Below, in pieces: positions 18,032-27,658 of a stretch of DNA of 64,000 bases. Where the stretch lies: NCBI GenBank assembly GCA_002500605.1, contig DLRR01000021.1:197559-261558 (forward strand), in the 5' to 3' direction. Made by a program: the position numbers and the translations under genes. The DNA comes from Nitrospinaceae bacterium UBA7883. Its GTDB lineage: Bacteria; Nitrospinota_A; UBA7883. The notes below the pieces were generated by a model. That model was not told the DNA's origin, made no database searches, and saw only the letters and a list, made by a program, of their open reading frames with translations. The first letter of the stretch is position 1; every line of letters starts with the position of its first letter.

Positions 18032-18707
18032 TGTTTTTTTTCCTTTCCACTGCTATTGCGCACAATGAATGAATTGTGGACACAGCTATGGAACTGCCAC
18101 CAAACCGACCGCTTATCCCGACGAAAGGGACTCCTAGCGACATAAACTCATCCTTGCTTTCCACTACATTTACAAACCCAACAGGCATAGCAACAACAAG
18201 TGATGGTTTTACACCGTCTTCCAGTATCATTCTGCTTAACTCCATCAGGGCAACTGGTGAGTTGCCGAAGCAAAACATTCCACCATCGGCCAGTTTGTCC
18301 TTCGCTTTGCGAATGGCATGTAGAGATCTTGGCATACCAGACTCTTTGGCTTCTGCTGCCACATCAGCATCTGCCACATGACAGTGGATCATATCTTTTG
18401 TATAACCAGGAAAAATAGACTTTAATCTGGCGGCTGAAATTCCAGCCTTCAGCATATTTGAGTCGACATAAATGTGTTTGCCACTGGAAAGAGCATTGGT
18501 CGCCGACTCCATTGCATCAGGCGACATTCTGGTATATTTCGCAAGCTCAAAGTTTGCTGTTGAATGGATCATTCGTCGAACGATGATCCATTCCTCTTCT
18601 GAAAAATTGTGGGCCGGGGCTTCGCGATCAATGGTCGCAAAGGATAGCTCTTCAATTTTTTCCGGTCTCATTGGCGAGTCATAAAAGCTTCTTGCAAGTG
18701 ATTTCAT
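18021..18707 (-). CDS. cbiC: Cobalt-precorrin-8 methylmutase
   Basis: Migrates the C11 methyl to C12, giving cobyrinic acid. The family motifs RMIHSTANFE (catalytic His region), DSNMLKAGIS and PVGFVNVVESK are seen. The reading frame is open to a TTG at 18722, but the ATG at 18707 is chosen because GGGAG lies 7 bases before it and because it overlaps the cbiA stop by one base (TGATG). The resulting length is 228 residues. Confidence 0.94.
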   Translation of the reverse strand: MKSLARSFYDSPMRPEKIEELSFATIDREAPAHNFSEEEWIIVRRMIHSTANFELAKYTRMSPDAMESATNALSSGKHIYVDSNMLKAGISAARLKSIFPGYTKDMIHCHVADADVAAEAKESGMPRSLHAIRKAKDKLADGGMFCFGNSPVALMELSRMILEDGVKPSLVVAMPVGFVNVVESKDEFMSLGVPFVGISGRFGGSSIAVSTIHSLCAIAVERKKNSEQ

Positions 18708-20104
18708 CAATTTCTCCCGCAAAGGGTGTTGGTAAAATTTGTAATTACGCTTGGCTTTGACGCCAGATGGGCATGTACATAACTAGCCACAGTGTTCTTA
18801 TAGCAGTAGCCTTCTTTCTCCACCTTTCCTGTTCTAGCTCTGTTAAGGCTGTATATTGATCTCCAACCAGATTTACCTGATGGTGAATCTAATGTTGTTG
18901 AATAGTGAAACTTGTGGCCGCGGAATTTTGTTCCAGCGTCACCAAAAATAGTTTTGTCCGTGGTTGTGGCTTCGTAATAACCGAGTGCTCTAAACCGTTC
19001 AGTCATCTTGGTCCATGTTGGCAACAAGCCCACTAATTCATGTCGATTGGCATCCAGGGTTTCCACACCTTTTGATAAATAAATAAGTCCACCACATTCA
19101 GCGTAAACTGGAGCGCCTGATTGAACAAAACTGGCTATTTGCTCTTTCATAGCATGATTTTCAGATAGTTCTCCAGCATATACTTCTGGGTAACCGCCGC
19201 AGATGTATAACCCGTCAATATTTGCAGGCAACACCTTGTCATTTATCGGAGAAAATGTTGCTAGTTCGACCCCTGCATCCTGTAAAGCAGTCAAATTATC
19301 GTTATATACAAAATGAAAAGCATCGTCCCAAGCAAGTCCTAGCCTGACTTTTGGTTTATGTGATGTCTCGCCAAAGTATTTATTACTACTGCTAGGCAAA
19401 GGGGCATTGGCTGATTTGGCTAGATCAAACAGACCGTCAAGGTCTATATATTTTTCCATAGCTTCAGATAGCTGGTCTAAAACAACATCACTTAATAATT
19501 TTTTATTAGCTGACACCAAACCAAGGTGTCGGCTTGGAAGTTTGGGCAAGCTTTCCTTCGGGATTGAACCTATAAGAGGAGGCAGAGAACACGACGATAA
19601 GGCTTGGCTGAGTATCTGAGCATGTTTTTCCGAGCCGGCTTGATTGGCCACTACACCGGCGATTAAGGTGTTTTTTTCAAGATCACAAAACCCTTTCACC
19701 ATAGCGGCAATGGTTCTACCCATTCCTTTGGCATTTACAATCAGCACGGTAGGAGCGTTTAAAAGACTAGCTACTTCAGCTGTGCTACCCTTTGAACTGT
19801 CAGGGCTTGTGCCGTCAAACAGCCCCATCACGCCCTCAATAATTGCCAGATCAAATCCTTCGGTGTGTTTTTTAAAGCTCTCTACAACATAGTCCGGTCC
19901 CATCATCCATGTGTCTAGGTTATAACATGTGTTACCTGAGGAAATTTTCAAGTATGTGGGATCGAGGAAATCAGGGCCAACCTTGAATGCCCGTGTTTTA
20001 ATACCACGCTTAGTGTAAGCATGGATCAGACCAAGTGCGATAGAAGTTTTACCAACACCGCTTGACCCACCTCCAACTACAATCACAGGACAATTAGCCA
20101 TCAT
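18707..20104 (-). CDS. cbiA: Cobyrinate a,c-diamide synthase
   Basis: ATP- and glutamine-dependent amidation of the a and c side chains. The N-terminal dethiobiotin-synthetase-like ATPase has GGGSSGVGKTS near residue 12; the C-terminal glutamine amidotransferase domain has YAECGGLIYL with its nucleophilic cysteine and FRGHKFHYS. At 465 residues it is complete. It is the first gene of the downstream cobalamin operon, starting about 137 bases after the riboswitch at 20241-20425. Confidence 0.96.
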   Translation of the reverse strand: MMANCPVIVVGGGSSGVGKTSIALGLIHAYTKRGIKTRAFKVGPDFLDPTYLKISSGNTCYNLDTWMMGPDYVVESFKKHTEGFDLAIIEGVMGLFDGTSPDSSKGSTAEVASLLNAPTVLIVNAKGMGRTIAAMVKGFCDLEKNTLIAGVVANQAGSEKHAQILSQALSSCSLPPLIGSIPKESLPKLPSRHLGLVSANKKLLSDVVLDQLSEAMEKYIDLDGLFDLAKSANAPLPSSSNKYFGETSHKPKVRLGLAWDDAFHFVYNDNLTALQDAGVELATFSPINDKVLPANIDGLYICGGYPEVYAGELSENHAMKEQIASFVQSGAPVYAECGGLIYLSKGVETLDANRHELVGLLPTWTKMTERFRALGYYEATTTDKTIFGDAGTKFRGHKFHYSTTLDSPSGKSGWRSIYSLNRARTGKVEKEGYCYKNTVASYVHAHLASKPSVITNFTNTLCGRN

Positions 20105-20240
20105 CCTCTATCCTGCGTGTAATGGAATTTTGCATGGCCTTTAACAAAACCACACCGGCAATAAAAATAAACGGACAGACAATTATTCATGTTCACAGTC
20201 CTAACCAAATCCTCGAGTTCAAACTGTTAATTGAAAAGCA

Positions 20241-20425
20241 ACAGGCAGGTCTTCTGGCTTGTGGATCATCCTACTAATTTGAGTCTTCCCGCACAGTTAC
20301 TCACTACGCAGTGACAATAAATCAAATTCCGTACCCACTTACAGCGGCGGGACCGCAGCCGAATTTCACGGCTTTCCCTTTCATCTCAAATTTGGCTATG
20401 GTATACCAAAACTCTGAGAACCTGT
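20241..20425 (-). promoter_or_regulatory. Cobalamin riboswitch upstream of cbiA
   Basis: The - strand shows the conserved GCGGTCCCGCCGCTG core and the 3' GCCAGAAGACCTGCCTG. It is closely similar to the riboswitches at 10.3 kb and 27.4 kb. It lies between cbiB and cbiA, so it can set expression of cbiA to cobO independently of the upstream half of the cluster. A TTGACT -35-like hexamer lies just upstream (near 20460), but I see only a poor -10 element at normal spacing. Confidence 0.95.
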
Positions 20426-20552
20426 ACTGCCTCACACTCGCATAATTATCATTTGCAGTCAAGCGCAAAAGTACATAGTAAAATTTGTCGATTATCTTTT
20501 TACTGGAAAAATTTAGGATGCTTTAATGTCATACCTTGTCCCTGGTTTTTGA

Positions 20553-21512
20553 CTAAATCAGGAATAAAGATAAGATTAATACTTTTATGGTGATCATTGT
20601 CATTAGGAATAAAACGGATGTGGCCAACATTAATTTTACTGCCAGTCCGATATGTCTAACAGAGAGAACATTGAAATTATCGCCCATATATGGTGCCTTT
20701 TTTTCTACCCCTTCATAAAAGTTGATACCGCCCAAACGGATCCCCATAGAACCGGCAAAAGCTGCTTCTGTCAGTCCAGAGTTCGGGCTGGCGTGCTTTT
20801 GACCATCCCGTCGTAACGTTTTCCATGCTCCAGAAGAGGTCAACCCAAAAAGGGGTGACGTAATTACAACTGTGGCAGCAGTTATTCTGGCTGGTATGTA
20901 GTTTAGCAAGTCATCCAAGCGAGCCGGTGCCCATCCAAATTCAATATATTTTTTATTTTTGTATCCGAAAAGTGAATCCATTGTGTTTACTGATTTATAA
21001 ATCGCGACCCCTATCGGACCGGCTAGTGCCGCGTAAAACAGAGGGGCGGTAACGCCATCAACCAAATTCTCCGCTACGCTCTCGACACACCCACGGATGA
21101 TTTCGGTTTCGTCAAGATTTTTTGTGTCCCGTCCAACCAAACGCCCTACCAACTGTCTGGATAATTTGACATCACCCGATTGAAGGGCCGTTTCAACCTG
21201 CTTTGCATGCTTGGATAGGTCATGGGTCGCGAAACAATAATACATAATAGCTATTGAGACTAGTGCCTGGAGCCACCAGCCTGCAAGTGATGATACCCAT
21301 AATATAGACCATGTAATAATCCCCACACCAAAGACTACCCCCGCAACGGTTATTGCACCAGCAAGACTACTAAATGGAATAAGTCTCCTGGTTGATCTTT
21401 CTAGGAACAATGCATATGTAGCAATCCGAGTTACCGGGTGGGTGTAGCTACGGGGGTCACCAATAAACAGGTCTACAATAAACGCAATTATAATTTGGAT
21501 TTCTAAGATCAT
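20553..21512 (-). CDS. cbiB: Adenosylcobinamide-phosphate synthase
   Basis: Membrane enzyme joining adenosylcobyric acid to (R)-1-amino-2-propanol phosphate. Several hydrophobic segments are present (near residues 1-20, 45-100, 155-175 and 290-319), with the CbiB motifs FIGDPRSYTHPV, DTKNLDETEI and GYKNKKYIEFGWAPARLDDLLN. At 319 residues it is normal. It overlaps the fused cobD-cbiP gene by 4 bases and is the last gene of the upstream cobalamin operon. Confidence 0.95.
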   Translation of the reverse strand: MILEIQIIIAFIVDLFIGDPRSYTHPVTRIATYALFLERSTRRLIPFSSLAGAITVAGVVFGVGIITWSILWVSSLAGWWLQALVSIAIMYYCFATHDLSKHAKQVETALQSGDVKLSRQLVGRLVGRDTKNLDETEIIRGCVESVAENLVDGVTAPLFYAALAGPIGVAIYKSVNTMDSLFGYKNKKYIEFGWAPARLDDLLNYIPARITAATVVITSPLFGLTSSGAWKTLRRDGQKHASPNSGLTEAAFAGSMGIRLGGINFYEGVEKKAPYMGDNFNVLSVRHIGLAVKLMLATSVLFLMTMITIKVLILSLFLI

Positions 21513-24085
21513 TTAATGTTCATTAAGTTATAGATCTGATCCATATCTACAGCTTGCCTGACTGAATCAGCTAAACGGTCAAGCGCACTTTCCAAGTTGT
21601 ACGAGGCGATAACATGACCTATAGGATTCATACCCTTGCGCTTTCTTATACGGTCAATAAGCCATCGCCTAAACTCATCTGAGTCGAATGCACCGTGCAG
21701 GTAGGTCCCCCAAACATCACCGGTTTTATTTTTGTAACCTATCACTTTACCATCAAGACGCAACATGCAATCTATGGCTCCGTTTGTATCCGTTACTCCA
21801 TGGTGAATTTCGTATCCTTCCAATTTTAAACCAGACTCCAGATGAGTGGCTTTTACCAGCTGTAATGTTTTTTGGATATCCATCCTTGTTGTAATTGGTA
21901 AAAGACCAAGACCTTTGGATTTTTGAGTTGAAGACTCTATTCCATGAGGATCCTCAACTAACTGACCAAGAATCTGAAAGCCTCCGCACACACCGATAAT
22001 CTCGCAATTGCCCCTACTGTAAATTTTTGCTAGAGCACTGTCTAGCCCTCGGTCCCTGAGAGATTTAATATCTGAAATAACGTTTTTACTGCCTGGAATA
22101 ATAACAGCATCAGGCGTGCCAAGTTCTTCCGGCTTACGCACTATGCGAACACTTACATCTGGCTCCAAATAAAATGCATCAAAATCAGTGGAGTTAGACA
22201 CGTGCCTAAGTGCGATTAGCGCTAAGTCAATCGACTCGGCACCTTTGTATAAAGTTCCCGATCCGAAAGCCATATCCTCTTCTGGCAAGCCAAGGTCCGG
22301 TAAAAAATGAACCACGCCGAAAGTAGGTTTGCCCGTGTGCCGTAGCACATAATCATTGGCATCACCAAGTAACATCGGATCTCCGCGAAACCTGTTAATC
22401 AGAAATCCAGCAACTAACTGTCGCTCCCATTCATAAAGTGTCTCCATCACCCCGATGAAAGAACCGAATACGCCACCTCTATCTATATCCCCAACAATGA
22501 TAACTGGAGACTTGGCATGTCTGGCCATTTTCATGTTGACCAAATCATGTCTCTTAAGGTTTACCTCTGCTGGGCTACCAGCACCCTCTAAAACAATTAT
22601 TTGATAGTCATCCGCTAGAGAGTCGTATTCTGAGTTTATAATCTGGGCAAGTTCTTTTTTAAACTCTACGTACTCAGTAGCAGACATATTTGATTTTGGC
22701 TCTCCACGCACCAACACTTGTGCGCCAGTATCAGAGTTTGGTTTGATTAGTACGGGGTTCATCCTTACATCTAGCTGAACACCACATGCAAGTGCCTGAG
22801 TTACCTGTGCTCGAGCAATCTCCTTTCCGTCCAGTGTTACATATGAATTTAGCGACATATTCTGTGCCTTAAAAGGCGCTACTTTGTACCCATCCTGTTT
22901 AAATATTCTACAGAAGGCAGTTGCCATAACACTCTTACCAGCATTGGAACTTACCCCTTGAAACATAATTGCAGGAGTGACTCTTTTCTTAGCGGCCGTT
23001 GAGACTTTTCGGTTGCTCCCAAGTTCCTCCATCAATGCTTCGACCAGTTTCGTGTTTTCTTCAGGGGTCCTAACTGCCAGCCTAATGTAGGAGGAGTCCA
23101 AGCCATGAAAATCTTTGCATGTTCTAATGGCTATTCTCTTTGCTAAAAGATTTTCAAACAGAACAGAGCTGTCTGGAGCGCCTTTCAACAGTTTTAATAA
23201 AACATAATTGGCAAAACCTTCATAGACTCTTATGTTGTTAATACTTTTTAGAGCGGTAATAAGTTCATTTCGCCATAGACGTACGACTTTAGGTGTTTGT
23301 TTTAAGTAGTCAAAATCCTTAAGGGCTTCAGTGGCTACACGTTGTGCCAGGTGGTTTACCGACCATGGAGGTAACAATCGCTTTATTTTTTCTGTGAAGG
23401 ATTCCTTTACAACTCCAAACCCAACACGTAGTCCGGGAATTGCGCATATTTTGGTTAAACTCACAATGGTAATTACGTTGGGAAGATCAAGCTCAATTGT
23501 GCTTTCAAATTCTTCAATAAACCCACCAAACGACTCATCTATAACAAAAAAGGAGTCTGGGTTTGATTTTGCAAGATTTGCAATTTCTTTCCTCGCCCTT
23601 ACCTCACCAGTTGGATTGTTAGGAGTACAGATAAAAACTAACTCTCCACCGGTCAACGTACTTTCCAGTTCTTCAGGTCGAAAGCTAAAGTCATCCCCAA
23701 AGGTGGTGCTAAAATTCTTGATGGCCAATTTGGATATTTGGCATGCATTACTGTAGTCAGTGTAAGTCGGGGTCACAATTACTGCCTTTTTGACTCCAAA
23801 GGCTCTAGGCAGTGCGTGTATAATCTCCGTAGCACCAGCTGCTGGAATAATTCTCCCTTTATCCACTCCATATCGTTTGGATATCATTTCCACTAGTTCC
23901 GTGCAGTCTGGGTCTGGATAATGGGCAACCTGCCAAAGCTCATTACTGATGATGCTTCGTAACCAGTTTGGAGGTCCCAATGGGTTCAAGTTTGCTGAAA
24001 AATCAATTATATCCTTTACGCCAATCCCACTTTCCCGGTGCAAGTTTGCCAGGTTGCCTCCATGGAACGGTCTAGTGTCAGACAT
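21509..24085 (-). CDS. Fused threonine-phosphate decarboxylase / cobyric acid synthase
   Basis: One uninterrupted frame carries two enzymes. From the ATG at 24085, residues 1-355 are a PLP aminotransferase-fold CobD (ICTPNNPTGEV, SLTKICAIPGLRVG with PLP Lys at about 212), which makes aminopropanol phosphate. After a short linker (about 356-367), residues 368-858 are cobyric acid synthase CbiP/CobQ, with P-loop GVSSNAGKS (377-385) and a glutamine amidotransferase domain (IIGVCGGFQILG). The two activities feed the CbiB reaction encoded next. A TTG at 24100 would add five residues; the ATG is preferred. It overlaps the end of cobS by 8 bases. Confidence 0.93.
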   Translation of the reverse strand: MSDTRPFHGGNLANLHRESGIGVKDIIDFSANLNPLGPPNWLRSIISNELWQVAHYPDPDCTELVEMISKRYGVDKGRIIPAAGATEIIHALPRAFGVKKAVIVTPTYTDYSNACQISKLAIKNFSTTFGDDFSFRPEELESTLTGGELVFICTPNNPTGEVRARKEIANLAKSNPDSFFVIDESFGGFIEEFESTIELDLPNVITIVSLTKICAIPGLRVGFGVVKESFTEKIKRLLPPWSVNHLAQRVATEALKDFDYLKQTPKVVRLWRNELITALKSINNIRVYEGFANYVLLKLLKGAPDSSVLFENLLAKRIAIRTCKDFHGLDSSYIRLAVRTPEENTKLVEALMEELGSNRKVSTAAKKRVTPAIMFQGVSSNAGKSVMATAFCRIFKQDGYKVAPFKAQNMSLNSYVTLDGKEIARAQVTQALACGVQLDVRMNPVLIKPNSDTGAQVLVRGEPKSNMSATEYVEFKKELAQIINSEYDSLADDYQIIVLEGAGSPAEVNLKRHDLVNMKMARHAKSPVIIVGDIDRGGVFGSFIGVMETLYEWERQLVAGFLINRFRGDPMLLGDANDYVLRHTGKPTFGVVHFLPDLGLPEEDMAFGSGTLYKGAESIDLALIALRHVSNSTDFDAFYLEPDVSVRIVRKPEELGTPDAVIIPGSKNVISDIKSLRDRGLDSALAKIYSRGNCEIIGVCGGFQILGQLVEDPHGIESSTQKSKGLGLLPITTRMDIQKTLQLVKATHLESGLKLEGYEIHHGVTDTNGAIDCMLRLDGKVIGYKNKTGDVWGTYLHGAFDSDEFRRWLIDRIRKRKGMNPIGHVIASYNLESALDRLADSVRQAVDMDQIYNLMNIK

Positions 24086-24824
24086 TGAGCAATCCAGCAA
24101 AAATGATAAGTATCATTGTCTCCATTATTTCGCACAGGGCACCGTAGGTATCACCGGTCATTGCACCAAGCTTGTTGCAAATGTATTTCGAATAAAGGAA
24201 AGTGGCTCCAAAGAACAGGATAGAAAGACCGATTACATGAAACTTTGCGGTAATTACAAATGTAGCCACAACAAATCCGCTAGCCCATAAAGCGTTACCG
24301 GTTTGGCGCTTATTATAAAAAGCTGAACCTAGTCCGCCTTCCTTTCCCGAAAGGTAGTCTCTAAGTGACATTGGCAGCACCATGGCGCAACGCCCAGCTA
24401 CTGGAGCTGCCAGCAGAGCCCACATTGCATCTGTTTGGGGTAACGACACTACGGCAAATATTTTCATGGTAACAATAGATATCATTGCTAATACACCGAA
24501 GGCTCCGGTATTTGGATCCTTCATGATTTCTAAAGTGCGTTCCACCGATGTGCCAGATAAAATACCATCAGCTGTATCGGTTAACCCATCCATATGAAGC
24601 CCACCTGATGCCCATGTTGTTAATAGAGCTGTGATGGATGCCACCAGCAACAACGGAAGGAACTTGGATGTGATGGTATAAACCATGATTAGAAAAACCC
24701 CGATAAGTAAGCCTACAACAGGAAAGTAAAATGTCCCAGTTCCCACGCTATCTCCATCTGTTCGCATGGAGGATGGAAGTGGAATTACAGTTAAAAACCC
24801 AATTGCAGCAAAAAACCGTTTCAC
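24078..24824 (-). CDS. cobS: Adenosylcobinamide-GDP ribazoletransferase (cobalamin synthase)
   Basis: Integral membrane enzyme that joins alpha-ribazole to adenosylcobinamide-GDP. The signature GGLHMDGLTDTADGI (about residues 74-88) is the metal/substrate site. Multiple hydrophobic spans are present and the length of 248 residues is standard. Its start overlaps the cobT stop by one base. Confidence 0.95.
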   Translation of the reverse strand: MKRFFAAIGFLTVIPLPSSMRTDGDSVGTGTFYFPVVGLLIGVFLIMVYTITSKFLPLLLVASITALLTTWASGGLHMDGLTDTADGILSGTSVERTLEIMKDPNTGAFGVLAMISIVTMKIFAVVSLPQTDAMWALLAAPVAGRCAMVLPMSLRDYLSGKEGGLGSAFYNKRQTGNALWASGFVVATFVITAKFHVIGLSILFFGATFLYSKYICNKLGAMTGDTYGALCEIMETMILIIFAGLLNV

Positions 24825-25888
24825 TATTTATCCGCTCCAGACACACCAATTTCCTCAAATGTGGCCACTTCTGTAAGCACCTTAGCTGCTGCTTCAACTA
24901 TGTTCATGGCAAGAACTGATCCTGTACCCTCTCCAAGCCGCATGTTAAGATTGAGCAAAGCTGGTTTGCCAATTTGGCTTAACATCAATTCATGGCCCGG
25001 CTCTACACTCTGGTGGGATGTGATCATATAATCGGCAACCTCAGGCTTTATGGTCTTAGCAACAAGAGCCCCTGCTGTTGAAATGAAGCCATCGATAAGA
25101 ACTGGTTTCTTTTGAGCAGCTGCACCAAGTATCAAGCCAGTAATTCCACCTATTTCAAATCCACCAAGTTTAGTCAAAACATCCATCCCATCGCTGGAAT
25201 CAACTTTGTTGACTTCTAAGGCTTTCTTAACAATATCTATTTTCATTTTTAGGCGCTCGTCATCTATTCCTGTTCCGCGGCCTGTGAGACCTTCAACTGG
25301 ATTACCGCTTAAAGCAGCTATGATAGCTGTGCTTGGCGTTGTGTTTCCAATCCCCATATCGCCAGTGCCGAAAATATCAGTACTATCCGCAAATTCATTC
25401 GCAATTTCAATTCCAGTTGTAATACTTTTGACGGCCTCATCTTGGCTCATGGCTGGGCCACAGGCTATGTTGCTTGTCCCTTTACGGATTTTTTTTGAAC
25501 GGAAGTTTTCATTTTCACCTAAATGTTCCAAGTCACTGTCAACACCAGCATCAATGACAATTACTCTTGTATCGTTTAGTTTCGCAAGTGCATTTACACC
25601 TGCGTGTCCACCAAGAAATCCAAGGATCATCTGTGCTGTAACCTCTTTGGGGTATTGACTTACCCCCTCGGCTGTAACACCGTGATCACCTGCGAACACA
25701 CAAACTGTTTTTCTTGATACCGGGGGGTTCTGTGACCCAGTCATTGCAGCAAGGTCAGCAGCCAAATCCATTAAACGACCTAATGCCCAATGCGGCATCA
25801 CTAATTGATTGAGCCTGCCCATTGCGATTGCACGGGCATCCTGGTTGGCTCCACCAATCTTGTTAATAGTTTCTTCGATAAATTTCAT
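24824..25888 (-). CDS. cobT: Nicotinate-nucleotide-dimethylbenzimidazole phosphoribosyltransferase
   Basis: Activates 5,6-dimethylbenzimidazole to alpha-ribazole phosphate; the base is probably supplied by bluB at 34.2 kb. CVFAGDHGVTAEGVS, GTGDMGIGNTTPSTA and the C-terminal LGEGTGS (carrying the catalytic Glu) are present; 354 residues is normal. About 100 bases separate it from cobU, the only sizeable gap inside this operon; I see nothing in that gap. Confidence 0.96.
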   Translation of the reverse strand: MKFIEETINKIGGANQDARAIAMGRLNQLVMPHWALGRLMDLAADLAAMTGSQNPPVSRKTVCVFAGDHGVTAEGVSQYPKEVTAQMILGFLGGHAGVNALAKLNDTRVIVIDAGVDSDLEHLGENENFRSKKIRKGTSNIACGPAMSQDEAVKSITTGIEIANEFADSTDIFGTGDMGIGNTTPSTAIIAALSGNPVEGLTGRGTGIDDERLKMKIDIVKKALEVNKVDSSDGMDVLTKLGGFEIGGITGLILGAAAQKKPVLIDGFISTAGALVAKTIKPEVADYMITSHQSVEPGHELMLSQIGKPALLNLNMRLGEGTGSVLAMNIVEAAAKVLTEVATFEEIGVSGADK

Positions 25889-25992
25889 TTTATTAAACCT
25901 TTACGTATAGATAAAAAAATTATGTTGCTCATTAGAAGTAGCTCCATTCATCAAACTTTAAATTTACATGGTCGTCTCCATAGGTCTAAGCT

Positions 25993-26526
25993 TCAGCCCT
26001 TTATTTTGGTGGGTATTGAACTCATCAAAAAATATACTTTGTCAGCCTCTGCAGCTACCACTTGGTTGACTCTTCCCACCAAGTCACGGTAGAGACGAGC
26101 AACATTATTAACTGGAGCAACCCCAAGTCCTACTTCATTGGTAACAAAAATAAAATCCGATCCGGTCTCTCTGCAGGTGGAAAGAAGTTTACAAGCCAGA
26201 TCTGCAATTTTATCTTCAGTCATCTTTTTGTCATTTAAGTGATAATCATGCATAAGGTTGCTAACCCATAAAGTTAAACAGTCTACTAAAACAGTTGAAT
26301 CTGGCTTTAACTCTTCAGCCACCGTGCTTAGGTTTATAGGCTCTTCTATGGTTTTCCATACTTTCATATCGCGTTCTTTGCGATGCTTTTCAACCCTCAG
26401 CAACATTTCGTCATCATCTGCTCTTGCTGTAGCAATAAACACCTTAGGGCCAAGACATGATTCGGCAAGGCTTAGCGCGTAAGAACTTTTGCCACTTCTG
26501 CACCCGCCCGTAACTAATGTTATCAT
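25993..26526 (-). CDS. cobU: Adenosylcobinamide kinase / guanylyltransferase
   Basis: Bifunctional enzyme that phosphorylates and guanylylates adenosylcobinamide. The P-loop GGCRSGKSS starts at residue 7, and FVTNEVGLGVAP is the family's C-terminal motif; VDCLTLWVSN is also conserved. The length of 177 residues is typical. It follows cobC by about 20 bases. Confidence 0.95.
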   Translation of the reverse strand: MITLVTGGCRSGKSSYALSLAESCLGPKVFIATARADDDEMLLRVEKHRKERDMKVWKTIEEPINLSTVAEELKPDSTVLVDCLTLWVSNLMHDYHLNDKKMTEDKIADLACKLLSTCRETGSDFIFVTNEVGLGVAPVNNVARLYRDLVGRVNQVVAAEADKVYFLMSSIPTKIKG

Positions 26527-26545
26527 TGAGTTATTAATCCAATTT

Positions 26546-27163
26546 TTAAATACTATCCTTGTTTAGACCCGATAATGCTGCTCCACCATCGAACAGTTCC
26601 AAAGAGGATACTTTTCCTGTCTCTATATTAAATTTCTGCATATAAGACACCGCCAATCCAAGGTAGTGACAAAGCATAATTTTCACCGTTCCTGCATGTG
26701 TAAAAACCATGATATTTTTCTCTGGCCGGTTTCGTAACAGTTTTGCCGCCACTTCGGTTCTTGCGCTGAAGCTTTCCATGTTTTCACCAGAAGGGAAGCC
26801 AAAGTTTTGATCAAGATTTTGCCAATGCTTAAATCTCTCATAATCCTGCTCCTGCGCTTGATCAATAGTTAGACATTCCCATTCCCCAAAATCAATTTCC
26901 CTTAACTCGTCCATTGTTTTTATGTGGGAATTGGGGAAACATATTCTTGCAGTCTGCAGGGTTCTTTTCATTGGGCTGGCGAAAACAGCGTCAATCATGG
27001 ATGTGTTAATACGTAGCGCCATGTCTTTAGCCTGCTGACATCCTAGGTCACTCAATGGCAGATCCGTGGATCCAGCCAACTGGTGCTTTATATTCGCCTC
27101 AGTCACACAATGCCTGGCAAGGAAAACTCTCTCAGACACGGTCGTCACCCAGCGTTGGAGCAA
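26546..27163 (-). CDS. cobC: Histidine-phosphatase family protein, probable alpha-ribazole phosphatase
   Basis: Probably dephosphorylates alpha-ribazole 5'-phosphate or adenosylcobalamin phosphate. The histidine-phosphatase fold is shown by LARHCVTEAN (catalytic His), FASPMKRTLQTA and VFTHAGTV (second His). The usual RHG is RHC here. There is no ATG ahead of the catalytic motif: the frame opens with TTG at 27163, and GTG codons at 27148 and 27139 are alternatives, the last giving a more usual N-terminus (MSERVFLARH). It is first in the operon behind the riboswitch at 27371-27556. Confidence 0.85.
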   Translation of the reverse strand: MLQRWVTTVSERVFLARHCVTEANIKHQLAGSTDLPLSDLGCQQAKDMALRINTSMIDAVFASPMKRTLQTARICFPNSHIKTMDELREIDFGEWECLTIDQAQEQDYERFKHWQNLDQNFGFPSGENMESFSARTEVAAKLLRNRPEKNIMVFTHAGTVKIMLCHYLGLAVSYMQKFNIETGKVSSLELFDGGAALSGLNKDSI

Positions 27164-27370
27164 AGGCAGTTGAAAAGGCTGTATTTAACAGAAAGACCAG
27201 TCTGGTTGGACAAATGGTTTTTTCAGGACTCCTGGAGTGCTGAGCGTGTTTCAACGGTTCCCCCCTTAATAACGCAAAGACTCGACGGAAAGACCACACC
27301 CAGCTTATTAAATCTTTCCATCCATTTCATGGCACGCAGACTTCAATCGGTCAAGGCGTCCATGCCCTTC

Positions 27371-27556
27371 CAGGCAGGTCTTCTGGCTCGTGACTCATCC
27401 TAATCACCTCTGCCTTCCCACATGGCTAAAACCATGCAGTGGCATACTGCGAGACTTTCGTCCTCACTTACAGCGGCGGGACCGCAGCCGAATTTCACGG
27501 CTTTCCCTTTTCATCTCAATTTTTTCCCATACTGGCAAAAGTAATTGAGAACCTGA
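27371..27556 (-). promoter_or_regulatory. Cobalamin riboswitch upstream of cobC operon
   Basis: The - strand carries GCGGTCCCGCCGCTG and the 3' GCCAGAAGACCTGCCTG. It controls cobC, cobU, cobT, cobS, cobD-cbiP and cbiB. About 200 bases separate it from cobC; that leader contains short palindromes (for example CAGGAGTCCTG near 27228-27238) but no clear terminator with a U-run. Confidence 0.95.
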
Positions 27557-27564
27557 ATGTGGGG

Positions 27565-27593
27565 ACTATCGCATAAGTCGCACATCTGGTCAA
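27565..27593 (-). promoter_or_regulatory. Promoter of the cobC operon riboswitch
   Basis: On the - strand TTGACC (27588-27593), a 17-base spacer, then GATAGT (27565-27570). The predicted start lies just before the riboswitch 5' edge. Confidence 0.55.
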
Positions 27594-27658
27594 GTTCAAA
27601 TAAGAGACAGGGTAATCGAGTATGGCCGGGTTGAGAGCAGCAACTGAAGTTAATAATG

